NCBI GenBank assembly: GCA_009760855.2
Contig: WPIO01000146.1
Span: 186,001-250,000 of the forward strand
Source of the DNA: Cristatella mucedo
Taxonomy: Eukaryota; Bryozoa; Phylactolaemata; Cristatellidae
Direction of reading: 5' to 3'
DNA length: 64,000 bases
The notes beneath the pieces are model-generated. The model had not been told where the DNA came from and ran no database searches. It saw only the letters and a list, made by a program, of their open reading frames with translations. The translations under genes were made by a program, and so were the position numbers. This document shows, one piece after another, positions 1 to 14,469 of the stretch; positions within the stretch are counted from its first letter, which is position 1, and every line of letters starts with the position of its first letter.

Positions 1-1300
1 TACCACCTCCTTCAAGTGGCAGTACTCCACTGAAATTGTTCTCATCCATGAAACCAATGACATCCTATGCAGCAACGATGACGGGAATGTCACTACCCTA
101 GCACTGCTTGATCGATCAGGTACTTCTAACACCACTGACGATGCTGTCCTACTTGAACGACTGAGGACAACGATCGGTCTGGCAGACTAGGCCACGGCGT
201 GGGTCAAATCGTACTTATCTGACCGTGTTCAATCCGTGTTGTGTGGGGGTCAGGTCTCAGCCACCTGTACCTCAAGGGTCCGTCCTCGGTCCTTTGCTGC
301 TCTCAAATTATACTCAACTTGTGGCAAAAGTGATTAATGCACAAGGAATAGCATATCACTTTATGCTGACGATACTCAGCTGTGTCATTTCAACCATCGG
401 CATCTGCTGAAGCGACTGATAAAGTGAATACTCACCTTGCCGACATTCAATCCTGGATACTGGAAACATTCTTGAAACTAAACGAGAAAACTTACCTGCT
501 GCACTAAGCCTATCCTGCGCGTGTGGCTGGACTAGAAGGTTTTGCTCTTCTGATATGTTGCTGTACGACCATGACCTTGTGGTCGGGTTTTGGTATCGTC
601 TTCGACAACTGTCTGAATTTTGAAAGCCTCATTAGTAAGACTGCTTCCACAGCTAACCATCACGTCAGTTCCCTAAGATTGGGCATTGTCTTACACGATA
701 GATTGCAAAATTTAACTACCTCCTTCGTTCTGTCTATGCTAGATTATTGTAATTGCCTTTTGGATGGGCTACCGAAGAAAGCCACAAGACCACTGCAGCA
801 GCCGGCAATGGATAAGGCTTCAGGGCTCATTTACCAATCCCAGAGGTTTGACCATCTCATTTGCTGAAGCAGCTTGGAAGGTAGCCGGTTGATCAACGGA
901 TGCAGAGCCAAGTTCTTATGTTAACACACAAGACTCGGCACGGCTTGGCTCCTTCCTCCACACGTAGCTGAGGTCTGCTGCACCAGTTTCAGCGTCCTTG
1001 TGCCTTCAGATCATGTATGATCAATAAACTAGCTGTTCCACCCCTCCGCTTTAAGACCGTTGGCGACAGAAGCTTTCGCTCAGCAGGTCCATACTATGGA
1101 ACAAGTCTTGTGTCAAGAATTGTGGATACTTCCCACAATTCTTACCCAACGACTTTTACTCTCCTTTCCAGCCGTCCTGAGCTGCTTGCTACTTCATGTT
1201 ACTAGCTACAACAACTGCTTTCCTGATTCAGCTGCAGCTGCTGCTGCTGCTGCTGCAGCTCACTTTCTCTTTGTGGCGTGAGATGATGGACATGCCGAGG
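1..1300 (+). pseudogene. LINE family A copy, degenerate, runs off left edge
   Basis: A decayed L2/CR1-type reverse-transcriptase region with several frameshifts and stops. Fragments such as VLGPLLLSNYTQL (motif [13 protein letters not shown]), LDYCNCLLDGLPKKATRPLQ and TVGDRSFRSAGPY follow one another in family A order, ending in the 3' region with CACTTTCTCTTTG. A GCT/GCA trinucleotide run (about 1,230-1,262) has expanded inside it. Confidence 0.85.
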
Positions 1301-1968
1301 TGCTTAAGGATGCAAGCCGGTTTAACACATGAACGGGTCTAGGAGTGAATTACAATAATGAAAATATGCAAATTTCAAGTAGGGCTCAGCGAGTATGTAG
1401 AGGTGCTGGATAAAAAAACACAGGCTACTGATTGTACTATGAGACCGAGTGACAAAAAAAGAACTCACGAGCTTACCTATATTGGAAGCAAACTGTACAT
1501 TATAAATATGCTACATAGACAATCTACACAGTGCAGCATACGCTACTCTCAGTCTCTTCTTTCTCTTTCAGCTTTGTTAGCTATCAAGTACACGTGCACA
1601 GCACCGTAGACATTGCTGTGTGCACACACCAGGCAGCAGCATTACATCACGGTGATCGACACGGCATAGTGTACACACACTGCTGCTCCGCACATCCACG
1701 TGGGCTCATCGCATAAGGGTGAGCACCACGAGGAGCTGGTCTTTAAATTTACAGTGACAGCTTCAGCTGACACGACTTCACACGATGACAGCAACCGCAT
1801 CACTGAGCGGACAGGCAACTGTCATAGCGTCACACCGTTCACAAAAATAAGGGAAGAGAATAGCTGCAATAGTAGCAGCAGCACAATGCTGTCTTGCAGC
1901 AGCCGGCCCATGATGGTGTCAGCACGTGGCAGCTGCTACAGTTGGCCAACGAATTGCCTGCAGCCGTC

Positions 1969-2106
1969 TTAGTACTGCGGCCAGCTAGCTGCGCTAGCCG
2001 ACGAGTACGAGGGCGCTTTGCTGCTGGCTGCACCAAGTGGCTTTGAGCCGCCTCCGGTAGCTGATATGTTCGACGCGTGGCCCGAGCGGCCGCCACTGCC
2101 CGAGTC
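1969..2106 (-). CDS. UBAP2L: UBAP2 last exon: C-terminus SWPQY
   Basis: 45 codons plus TAA, after acceptor TTTTGCAG. DSGSGGRSGHASN matches SGSGQRSQPSS, and SSKAPSYSSASAASWPQY matches the conserved ending ASKPAYGNSPYWTN, so this is the natural end of the protein. The intron before it (2,107-4,542) is filled by a LINE fragment and two terminal-inverted-repeat elements. Confidence 0.9.
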   Translation of the reverse strand, partial: DSGSGGRSGHASNISATGGGSKPLGAASSKAPSYSSASAASWPQY

Positions 2107-5100
2107 CTGCAAAATCAAGGTACCGAGCGAATCAGAAACAAATTGGTCGGTGCCCCCCCCCCAGAGGAGGGGGGTTGGTGGGGCTACGAGCAGGGCAAGG
2201 TCGAATGCTTGCGAAATCAATTTGGCTGTGAGAGCACGGTGGCCAGCTGGTAGGGTGAGTATGACGGACTGTCACACCAGGAGATGACTGAAACACAATG
2301 TAATCTAATGTATCTCCATCAGTAACTCCACAAAGTCATAAAGACTGTGGGTGTTAAGCAGGAGAGTTTTGTATAGCGCACTCACAACCTAAGCGGCTTT
2401 CGGTACGCATTCGGTAGCCAACAGACTTCGTCTCACGCAACAATGAGAAAGTGGGAAGCATAGCAGAGTCAGGAGAGCAGTTCAGGTAGTGAGTAGCATG
2501 GAAGCGTACACTTGACGCCAAAAAATTCCCTCAGCATGGATGCAGCTGTTGTAAATTGCGATCGGGGAATAAGCCGTTTTCTATGCCAGGCGTATTAAGG
2601 TTATGCCGAGCACGTGAGAATATTAATTGACAGCCCAAAAACTAACACTTGCCGCTGCTATGCATGCGCTTTGCACGACGTCCCACAAAGATTCAATATG
2701 ACCTCACTTCTCGGACAGGGCAGAGAGGCCATATGACATACAGCACGCACGATCCTTCTCCTCTGTATCACTGCAAAACGTACCTTACATTCACTGAAAA
2801 GGTCTGAGCTACTGATTTACACTTGAACATCCTGCCTCAGCTCTCTGTCGAGATCGTTCCATAAACGTTCTACGGCTTCTGACCAGGGCAAATGGTTGGG
2901 CCTCTGCACCAAACAAGGATTGAACAGCAACACAGTACTGAACTAAAGTTGCTGTTGGTGAAGCAAGTCAAACTTCAAAGCTCAAATACTCTGCTTGGAG
3001 TTTGTCACACAAGGCAGTACGATACCAACCCTGTCTTCACACTACCAGTCTAGTGAAGCACTTTTTGACGATTCCTTGCTTGATACTGACACAGTGACTT
3101 GATACTGACACAGTCAGTCACCCGATTTGAACCCCATAGTGACCACAGAGTTATAGTGACAAGCGGTTGAGACGAAGTTGCTACACCATACGCCAATCTT
3201 TTAAACTAAAACTCAGGCTCAAGTGAAATGTGCTGCAGCAGAAGAGAAAATTCAGAAGACTGCAGCCTTTTAGCCAGCCCAGGCATGGGAGGCCATAAAT
3301 AATCGCGGTGAATAGCTAGATGCATATAGCAGCACGCGTTTGTTTTTTGGGCTGTCGATTAATTCCCCCCCCCACACGTATTGCATAACTCTAGTATGGC
3401 ATCGTAGATAACCCACTTATCAATCGCCAAACAAATTTACATCCACAGCAGCATCAGCAGCCATACGTTATGTGCCTGAATGTACATTCAGACTCGACAA
3501 AAAATCCTTGCAGTACGGCCGCCAATGCTGTGGCTGTAAACTCACTGAGTAATATGAGGGTTTTCTTCGACGTAAGACACCCTAAAGTTATGCAAACCAT
3601 GTGAAAATATTTATTGACCCACAAAAAACAAGGTGGCGTGCATGCATTTAGTTTGACGTCATCACACAACGTATCTTTTTGTATCATGCTCCCAGATTCT
3701 GTGCTGTCTCTTCTACTGTAGCACATTCCAAAGAGCCTGAGTTTTACTGAACAGGTCGACTACTGGTGTAGATCACACATCCGGTTTCTGTCGATATCGC
3801 CCACCAGCCTCTAAGAGGTGCAAACTGGGTGACTTATTGAGCAACTGCACTAGCACCAGTCCTCAAAGAGTATCTTACTCAAGTAATTGTTGGCAGAGAA
3901 AAGTGGATTACTAAGCTCAAATACTCTGTTCGGAGAGGGGGGGGGGTCATTCCATTTGGCAGTAAGATAACGATCCTAGGCAAATGCCTGGTAAGTGAAA
4001 TACTTCTGGACGAATCCTTATTTGGTGATGGTGCAGTGCCTCAGCTGGCTGCCTGAGTTGAACCCCATGAAGCTACTAGCAGCAATATCGACTGGCGGCT
4101 GAGGCCAGGTGTTCGGCCTTCACCAGTAGCCGACCTGTTCAGAAAGTCAGTCGGGCTCTTGGAATGTGCCACAGCAAAAGAGACAATGCAGGAGTGTCGG
4201 AGCCTCAATTCTTGGCCAGACAGCAGATATCTGTTGTCTGGCTATAATAGATAATCTGATAGAGAATCGAGCGGTCGAGCAACGTCACGCTAAATGCACA
4301 CACACACCAACAGCATGTGCTTGTCGGTCGGCAATAAATATTTTTGACATGCTTCGCATAACTCGAGGATGCCTAGCACAAAAGAAAACCTTATTACCCG
4401 TAAGAGTTTTTTTTTTTACAGCCAGAGCAGTGAAGATCACACTGCAACAACTTTTTGCACCTTAGTAATATAACTGCAGCTCAGCCAAGCACAATGGCAG
4501 CATCTGGCCGCTCAATGCTGCAGGAGAGCAGCCGCAACGAACCTGGCCGCTCAGTGCACCCTGCAGTACCACCTGTTGCTGGTGCGCCAGTAGATAGGGG
4601 TTGTAGCCACTCATCGGGCCCCCGGCTTGGGCATTCATCTGAAAAAATGGCAAAATCAACAATCTACCTTAAAATTTTCACCTACCGCTCGCTATGCAGC
4701 AGCACTAGCCACCTAGCAGTGGGCAATGCTGCTACTCCACAAGAAAAGCAGCTGGGCAGCGGCAGCACTCGGCGACACTCACGTGACTGTTGGCTGCTGC
4801 GTGGGTATATGCAGCAACCTGGGTCATACCATGCTTGTACATCGACATAGACGCAACGTCACCAGGCGACGAGCCACTGTGCGTTACGCTGGCCCCACCA
4901 CTGCTGCCATTGGCCGCAGAGGACATGTCTGCAATGGTGGCAATACATCACGTGTAATCCGAGATCACGACTTGCTCCGAGTGCATTACAAGCGCAGCAG
5001 GCCACGACGACACGAGCTCGGGTTCTACTTAACGAATATGTGAATAGACTCACCGGAAGTACATTCAAGCCACCAATCCAACAGCTTTTGGCAAGCCCAC

Positions 5101-8100
5101 AGCCAATTAGATAGATATCGCGAGAAAATTTTACTTTTGCACCTCCAGAAGAAACGACGACGAAAACAGGGCAAGGACGACACTTGAAGAGAGGAGCTCA
5201 AAAACCAAGCAGACGTGACCTGGACTCGAGGCTGCCCGATTTGCATTCAGCACACGAGAAGCAAAAACGACTCGATGAACAGCGCCCCACAGGGCGCCAT
5301 CCGACAGATCGAGACGACTGTCATGGCGATGGCACTGATTGGGTGTAGTGGCAAATGAAGAGGTCGGCAAGAGTGTGAGTAGGGTAGTGGGCAGTAAGTC
5401 TGCGAGGCGAATGACTTCAGTGCCTACCTACTAAGCCCCTCCCACAGAGTGACCCCAGACTCCCTCAGCGAGGACAGACCCACGAAGACAAGAGTGGACA
5501 ACACTGCTCTCTTCAGTGGCACAACCAATCCTAGTCGACCCTCACTGCCAAGCCACTCATCGACAAGACCAAAGCACCTTCGACGGACAGCTGGCACAGG
5601 CCTGGCAGCTAGCGCCTGAGAAAAGCAATCACTTGGAATCTTAACTGGCTGAGAGGGCCACACCCTCACAGCAAAGCGGCCGGCCATTCAGGCAGCATTT
5701 GGACCCGGCGCCCTCTGCAACTCCTCCTCTGCCCCAAAGGCAGCAGCAGCCAAGCTGCCAGACGGTGCTGCCTGCTGCTGTGGCCCAGCTGCACATGCCT
5801 TTCCGACGGCAGCAGCAGCCGGCCTCTGAGCAGCCACGGAAGAGTGACCCGCGGCCACACACTAAAGGTTAGCTGCTTCAACAGCCTCATTTGTCAAGCG
5901 GCTCAAGTACCTTATCGTCTATCATTGCCACCACTTGCAGTGAGCAACATAGGATCACCAAATTGCAGGGTAGTAAGGCCTAGATCGTGAAGATCGAACA
6001 CATTACCCCCCCCCCGAACTAAGAGCTCCGTGGCAAAGGTAAAAAAGCATGGCTGTCAGTCTGCTTCGGAACCCATCAGTTTCAATAGAGACCATAGAGA
6101 GTCGGATAGAAAACTGCACCTGCTTGCTAAACTGTGACAAAGGAGCACTCGAAGCTCGCAGAGCTGCGCCCCACCCAGATCCTGGCACCCGCTTGCCCAC
6201 CAGTCTTAACACCTTTAGCGACCGATTGCTTGCTGACAATTTGCAAATACTATCATATATACTCTGCAAAAGGCAAAGCTCGGTTCGTGTAAAGCTGAGA
6301 GATCACGTCAAACAGAGACTTGTCTGCTGGATTCGACACTGTTATGTACCGCGCCGTCACAGCCGTTAAAACAAGAGCAGCAGCAGTGCGGCAAGGAGAC
6401 AATGCCACTCAAGTAGCTATTGCAGCACCAGGGTCCACTACTGTCGCGCCTTGCCACAGCTGCACTACTCACTCGCCGAGGCTTTCACGGATGACTGGCC
6501 GCTCGAGCCATACATATGGCTTTTATTATAATCCTGGATGTGGGCAATATCATCATATGCAGCAGCAGCACCGCCGGCTGTGGCTGCAGTAGGAGCGTAC
6601 ATCGATCCATAGGCTGATCCCTTGGGATATCCGACGTTGGTAGTGTTACTCGAAAGAGCCGGGTTCAGGCCGGTATTAGAATGCATCTGAAACGACCAGA
6701 AGACCACATAATTAGCTCACTGCAACAAAAGAGGTAACTACAGCTGCCTTGCCCCAGACTAAAATGAAATCTTACTACGGCGGTCAAGCCTCCAGGGCAC
6801 ATCAGCCTGTAACTCACTTCACACAACTCACTTCATAAAAACCAGCTCCAGTGTGTGCATGTGTGATCCAATGCAGATTACTAGCCAGAGGCAGTACTGA
6901 CCGATGGCTTCATGTCTAATTTTCGATTAAAAAAAAACAATAGTAATACATACCAGTTGATTTAATAGCCTCTTTTGCATAGCCACAGAAAGCATGTATG
7001 GCTATCACCACTGCTTGCAGCGGCAATAAAGGATCGCCCACGGCAGGACTTAAAGCCAAGACCTCGGTAGTGAACAGCAATCGCCTTACCTAATGTGCCA
7101 TCACGGCTCATCGATTACGGATAACTAGCCTAAGTATGATACTTGCTAGCTTTCACTTGCTTGATACAGATACATGCTACTGCTCAACCCAGGGTTATCG
7201 ATTCCTTCAGTGCCCTTTCCTGCGTTTCAGCTGCTCTCTACGTTGACTCGCCCTGCAGGGCACTGCTGTAGAGAAGAGCGCCCCTCCGGTAGACTGACCC
7301 ATTGACCTATAAGGCTGACTTATCGGCCAGTCTTACCGGGTCACTATAGCCCTCGGACGATTACCACATCGGCCGACCTAAGATCCGACAGCTTAGAGGC
7401 ACAGCCCAGGGCATGCACTTCCTTGACGGCATGATTGCCTGATTCAAAGCTGCAAGATAGTGCACGACTGGCAGCAGCCGGAGAGTGCAGGGTCAGGGCA
7501 GACACATTCCAAGCTGTCCAAAGCTCGAGTGTCACGGGGTCACTCGTGGTCAGCTGCTTTGGAGGATACTGTGGCTTGTTCTCTCTCTTTGAAAACATCC
7601 TACAGCATGCACTCACGCCTCATGCCAACTCATGCCTCCTGAAACCCCTATCCACTGCTCATACTCCAAACAGAAATTTCGACAGCACCTCAAACATACA
7701 ACGATGGGAGCAAAGCATGAGGATACTTTATATATGGGGGGGGGGAAGGATAAGGGAGGCAAAGCAGCTTGGCAGCACACTCTTTAAATCGAGCCAACTC
7801 GCTGTGCCCCTCCTTCATGCCATCAGGCAATCCCACGAGCAAGTACCCGAAATCAGCAGCCCAAGAAGAGATCGGGTTTGTGCACGCCCACATCGTGCTC
7901 ATATCTTAAGAAGTAAACAAACGGATTTAAACTGATTTCCAAATAGGGGCTGCATTAAGGCACTGGCTAGAGAGAGCACATTCCGGTAGAACGAAAACAC
8001 CAGGAATAGTTGGCCTCTCTTTCTGACTGGGCACCCATCCATAAATTAGTGCACGAATAGAGCAGATGCAGTGCCAATCTCAGGTAACAGCACTCAAACA

Positions 8101-11100
8101 CGCAGGCATCTGGATGGCTGCCGAAATGCTGCCATGACTAATGCCACCAGTCACTGGCCACGGCCTCGGTGATGACACCAACAGCACCCACAGCCAAGCA
8201 GGTTGACAAGGAGATTAATAGCCACACTAGACAGCAGGTAGGAGACAAAGACGAAGCCAGCCAAGACGATCACAAGGTATGAGGCTGCAGCAGCGCCAGC
8301 ATTCCACAGAAGCTCCAAGCCTTGCTCGTGTCGCTTCAGCAGGCAACCCTGCGGCACTCACCCCAGGGAACAAGGCCTGCGAGTAGGCCGGGAAGTATGG
8401 TAGGTATGGCGGGTAGGCATGATGCAGACCGGCACCTGCCGTGCCGCTCGCATTGCTGCCGCCAGCGCCGCCGCCCACGTAGTGCTGCTGCAGTGTCATG
8501 CCGCCACCGCCGGTAGCACTGCTCCCGCCCGACTGCTGCTGGCCGGCCGCTGTCACGGCTGCACTGGGCAGCTGGCTACCGCTGGCGCCTGTCACGCCAC
8601 CTTGACCGTCCATCAGGCTGAGCTTCCCGTCTGAGCCCACTGCAAGTCAACGAAGCACTCGAAGTGCAATGGCAGCCACAGCAGCAGCGAGCCCTCGGGG
8701 TGAGACGAGGCTGCGGCAGGGCGTGGCACGTCAGCACGTCGAGCACACGGCACCGACCTGCAAAGGCTCCGGCAGGACCAGCTGCTTGGCTGCCCACGAG
8801 CTGGTACTGGCTCGGGTCGTAGTAGGCCTGCAGGCAAGCAACAACAGTCAGAGCAGCACCGAATACGACGGGGGGGGGGTGCTGAAGCTCGGCTCATGGC
8901 TGCAAAAGGGGGATGGGCAGCAAAAAACAGAAACACCGTGCTAACACCATAGTCAGCCATCTCACGAGGTCAGTTCATGACGGCCAGCTGGATGCAGCAC
9001 TAGAACACGCCCCCTGTACCGGTCCAAAGCGTTGGGAGAGACAGCCGTCACGCCGTCGATCATGTATGTACGAACGAGCCGTTGGCAATTCATGCATGCG
9101 GCACTCTCAGTCCCACCTAGCACGAATTGAGGCCCGATGCAAGAACTGTAGAGGTGCCGGCAAGGCTGCCACCACGCCAAGGCCAACATCCATGCCTGGC
9201 ACGTGCTAACCACGCTGCTAACAGCTAAGAGCTGGGCACCGGAGGCTAACATGCCGGGTAGGCTTGTGGCTAGTTTAAAACCAACCGAGCGACTTAGCCA
9301 GCAAGGCGATCGACAACAGCTACTCACAGACTCCTACGAGGTTTACAGCAGCAGGCCAGGCAAAGCATCGAGGCCAATTACTTGAAGGTAGCTTGCAAGG
9401 CAACAGCAGCGACCTCACGGGCAGCATGATTCAGGCCTCCCGATGCAGGCAGACCCGAGATACCAGCAACAAGCGCGGCTGCAAGCCCAGAAGCCGCGTC
9501 ACAGCGCTTACCAGAGAATGCAGCTTCTGGTAGTCATCAAAGGCATACATTGGACTCTAAAACAAACAGAGCAGAATAAGTAATCGCTCCGGGGCATGAG
9601 GGATAGCCACACGGTGATGGCCGCAGGCCAGCTCCGTTAGCAGCAGAAGCAACAGGGATGAAGCTTCGGCAGCCTCAGCCAATTTAGCAAACTCACGAAG
9701 TACGGACCACCACCCATTGCCATGTGACTAGGGCCAGTCATGTTCATGTAGGTTGCAGTGGCAGGCTGAAGTGGTAGTCCGATGCCAGGTGGCAGCCCAG
9801 GAGCAGACGGCTTGCTACCAGCTGCAACCGAATTATCACATGCTCAATCACACGTCACACAAGCTACGATATGGCCGAGCACTGCTGAATACAGAACACA
9901 GCGTGGCGTGGAAGAGATGTGATCATAATAGCATCAACGATAATAATAATAATAATATTAAGTGTACATAGCACCATCAGATAACTTTAGCTCTTTCTAG
10001 GCACTTTGCATATGCTGTTAAGGAAGCATGATCAAAATATAAATATAATTCATTTGCACAGCACCCTAAGATAACTGTAATCTCTATTCAGGTGCTTCAC
10101 ATTTGCCACAGGGCTCGAGCCTGCGACCTCGGCCACATCTTGGTCGGGGGAGGGGAACTTAACCACTGGGCCAAACCAGCTCGAACACGTTAGTAATAGC
10201 ATGCGGTTAGTGGTGCACAGGATTACCATGCAAAGATGGCTAATGGCAGCATGCACAGTGTCAGCACTCATGTGCACACAGTGGACAAACCACAAGGATC
10301 CATTGAATGCTGGGACAAATAGCTCCGTTTTAATTTTTTTTTCTATATGCCAAGTCAGGGGGGGACGTCGTGACAGCAGTTTGGAGTGAGTTCTAGCCTT
10401 AGGGAGCATACTAACTAAAGGCAGTTTCCAAAAGATTTGAGGTTCGTACGAGGTGATGTGTATGTAAACGATTAGATTCAGAAGAGCAATACTTTGCCTG
10501 GTGAGGGTGTAGATCTGACAGGTAGGCTGGAGCCAGGGAATGATGCGACCTAAAAGTGAGATGGAACCTTGAAGTCGATATGCTGCTTGATTGGGAGCTA
10601 CTGCAGGTTGGCGAGAAGTGGTGTGATGTGGCAACTGCAAGACACTCAAGATAGACAAGCCTAGCTGCAGTGTTTTTCGCCAACTGTAAGCGTCTGATTG
10701 CACAGACTGCTAAATCAGCAAGCAGTAAGTTGGAGAAACCGAGACAGGATGTTACACATGCATGGACCTATGTTGACGTAGTATCCCGATCTAAGCAAGC
10801 TCGAATTGTAGCAAAGAAATGCAGCTGAAAGTAGGCAAACTTGACTGTGAAGCTGATGTGATACTCTATTGCAAGGTCAATAAGGAACAAGACACCTACA
10901 TTTTGTGCAGATGCAACAGCTAATATGGTGGCAGAGCTGATTTTGAGCATTAAGCTTTCCAATTCCGTAGTCAAATTTTGTTTGGCCATAACTAATAAGT
11001 TAATTTTATCATCATTTAAGTTTGCTGCCATCCGTGTGAGGATGTCATCAATAAATGCAGCAAGGAAAATGAGAGAATTCAACGTGCTGAAAAGAACAAA

Positions 11101-14100
11101 GCAAAGGCACAACTGAGTGCCATCTGCATAGTATCGAAAGCTTAGATTGTGCTTGGCGATCACATCTGCCAGAGTATGAACTATGCCAGAGTATGAACTG
11201 TGAAAACCTGTCCAACCATAGAGCGCTGAGGTATTCAAAAAATAAACGATTCGTAGGACGATTTTTTTCCTGTTCACATCAATAATCTGGAATCATCCGT
11301 TGAGATAGGACCTGAACCATTGTATTACTGTGCCACTGATGCCCAGGCCAGATACTAGGTGCTCGAGAAGAACTTGGTAATTAATATTATCTGCATTCCT
11401 GAAAAGGTCGTTGTACACCCAAAGCAATGGTGACTTGAGGTATTAGCCCTAAAATCCTTACTATCTAGGTGTGAAGTGTCAATATATGAATTGAGCTGGT
11501 CTGCCACAACTAGTTCCAGTGTCTTTGATAGGAGCAAGAGAAGTGAGACTGGATGGAAGCTGCTATAGGCCACTTGGTCCAGCATTGCTTTCTTAATTAG
11601 TGACCCAACAACATCCTTTTTAAAGGTGCAGGGACATGACTTGAGGCGAAGGACATATTTATTGTGTTATGCCTGGCAGCAGCAAATCTAAGCATCTCAT
11701 AAGTCGGACCGTGGGAATAGAGTCTAGGGTACTAGTGGTCTTCTTTGACTGGCAAGTTCAGGATAAGGAAACTCAAGGTGGCTTCCTTGAATGTAGACAT
11801 TGAGATAGTGCACGGACATGATTGACAGGAGTCCCGGATTGATGCCATTGAGGAACTCAGATCTAGAGGACGCTAGTGGTCTTCTTTGACTGGCAAGTTC
11901 AGGATAAGGAAACTCAAGGTGGCTTCCTTGAATGTAGACATTGAGATAGTGCACGGACATGATTGACAGGAGTCCCGGATTGATGCCATTGAGGAACTCA
12001 GATCTAGAGGACGCTACAACCTTAGGGACAGACTCTTTGATCTTGTCTATTTTGCTGACAAAGAGGTTAGAAAAGCGATCAGCTAAGATCACCCCAAGGA
12101 CCACTAGGCAAGGAACTAACAGTGGTTAAAGAAATGGTCGATCGTAGACAACATTATTGGATTGAGACGTCTGTGATTCAACAAGTTTTTTTTATATATA
12201 AAGCTAAACAGCCTTAGCTAGGACTGATTGGTATAATCTAAAGTAGTCCTCGTAAGCCTATCGATGGACAGTCAGTCAGGATCTTTTGTATGCTTTTTCA
12301 AGCTTGTGCTTTGTAGACCTACCTAGTTTAATGTCTGCAGTTAACCACAGGCTGCCTGGGCGAAGGTACACAGTGCACCAAGGCAGAGGTGCAAACTCGT
12401 CGAGCCCGTCAGCTAGAGGCATGTTGTAACAGTCAACCAATGATGACAGGTCAAAAGGGCCGTGATGGCCACTAGGTAAGGTGGTTGCTTTTTACGACCT
12501 CGGTCCAGATGTCGTGGGTTCTAATCCTGCGGTGGGCGATCCTTTATCGCCACTGCAAGTGGTGGTGATAGCCTTAAAGGCTCTTCTGTCGCTAAACAAA
12601 AGAGGCTGTTAAATCAGCTAGTATTTAATTTAAATTTAAGGGGGACTGAGCAGCTGATGCAAAGCTCAAATTACTCGGATTCCTCACGGACTGCATCGAT
12701 GTCGAGTCTTTTGAGGTTGCAAGACTCACAGGTGACTTTAGCTGTGGAGAAGGGTAAACACTGTAGACTGAATAAGATTAACATGCGGTCAGATAGCACA
12801 ATTTGGTAATAATAGGTGCTGGCAAGCAGTTGTGAGAGAAAAGTTGGTTTAGTGAGAAACCTTTGATGTGAGCAGGGTCATGCATATGAGCCATTAGAGA
12901 CAATAAGTGTCAGTGCACTGAATTTGGTGCAGAACGAGTGAGACATACCACACGTGCTCAGGTACCGGCTTGCATGCGCATTTTATTTACAGTTGTACGT
13001 CTAAATAACTGCAAGGAATCAATTGCTTGCTAAATAAGGTAAATGTGAAGTGATAAAAAGATAAAAGTGAGCTTAGACCTCAGAATAAAACCCAAGCAGC
13101 AGCATGGGGGTATGAGCTAGCAGCAGCCGAAAGTCTCACTACAGCACCTCCACTTATAAGTAGCCGCATCCCGGCAGAATGCTTAGGATTTTTTACGATG
13201 ATCTGAGCGTTATCGGTTCAGTTTTAAGAGAACTGGCCATCACATGGGACCAATGACTCCAAAGCTGGTATTCAGTTCAGTCAATCATTCAGCTAATTCT
13301 GAAGGCTTGAATTCGCACAGCCGGTCTGGCCCTACAACTTAACTTTTACCAGACGTAGCAGTGATGGCGAGGAACAAGAGAGGAGAGACAGCAAAACAGA
13401 GGAGAGAGAGAGAAGGGGCGGACTGGATCTCAAACATCAAGAGAAGGCTCAACTAAAGCACTCGAGGACAACGCGCTTTGTCAGAAACGCCAGTCCACGC
13501 ATTGGGAAATCACTTACTGGAGTTGACCCGTGAACCAGAGCTGGTCGGAGTGGTGGATGTGGTGCTGCTGATTGCGGACGTGCTCTGCATCGATGATGGC
13601 CCTGTACTTCCGGCACTTGCACCACCAGCAGCTGTCTGTAAAGCGGTAGCCTCATACTACAATGTAAGCATAAAGTTTTTAGTCACGAAGAGCTCTCAGC
13701 TCGTCAGTGTGTGGCAAGGCCAGCAACATAAGCGCTGGTCAGCATCAACTATGGAAGGCCGTCTGCACAGCTCAACAAACCAATCACACACAAAGCTACC
13801 TCAAGCATACTATACAGCCCACTCACCGGTGCATCAGTGTAGTACGGTGAAGCATACATGCCACCTTCGGTCTACAAAAACGTGTGAGTAAGTAACGAGT
13901 AGAGGATTTAACAGCTTCCATTATATATTGGCAGAAGAGCCATAGCCTATCACTGCCACTTAATAAAAATATGTATGCTGAACGATTCAAACCTGCACCG
14001 ATTCAAACCACGACCTGCATTTCAAAATACAAGCACATTCCTGGTAAGCAAAAAACGAAGATACGTAACCAAAAAATCCACAAAGGGCGAATCGTAGGCC

Positions 14101-14427
14101 AATGCCTGTCAACCAAGGAGAAGATAGAAAAGAACCCTCGCTCCACTATCAACCTTGTTACTGCCAACAAACGGCTGTAGCAAACTCTTCGTAATAAGGC
14201 AGCTACCGATTAAACCTACACACGCCCAAGAGGATCTCAAAAGTAGTTGGATAGGCACAAGCTCACATCTCAATCTTGTTGCCGATATAGTAATATAGTG
14301 CCGAACTTCACGCCTATTGGCCAAGCTTGAGTTTTACATATTGCTAGACGACCAATAAAGAGTAATGAGTGACATAAACTTGCAGATCTATTCAGGTATC
14401 CACACCAGCACGCATGCGTAGGCACAC

Positions 14428-14469
<42 letters not shown>

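Noticed and set aside
1700-2096. Plus- and minus-strand frames overlapping the last UBAP2 exon in other frames
   Set aside because: These are shadows of the real exon, which is fixed by its acceptor and the conserved C-terminal sequence.
4462-4542. UBAP2 ending at TAA 4,462
   Set aside because: The exon at 1,969-2,106 carries the conserved family C-terminus and joins in phase from donor 4,542. A minor isoform with the early stop cannot be excluded.
4829-4830. Alternative donor GTATGA for the exon at 4,819-4,928
   Set aside because: It would put the next exon out of the frame that gives the conserved GYNPYLLAHQQQ segment.
7435-7935. 166-codon plus-strand frame as a gene
   Set aside because: It lies inside a UBAP2 intron on the opposite strand, crosses a G10 homopolymer and has no recognisable domain.
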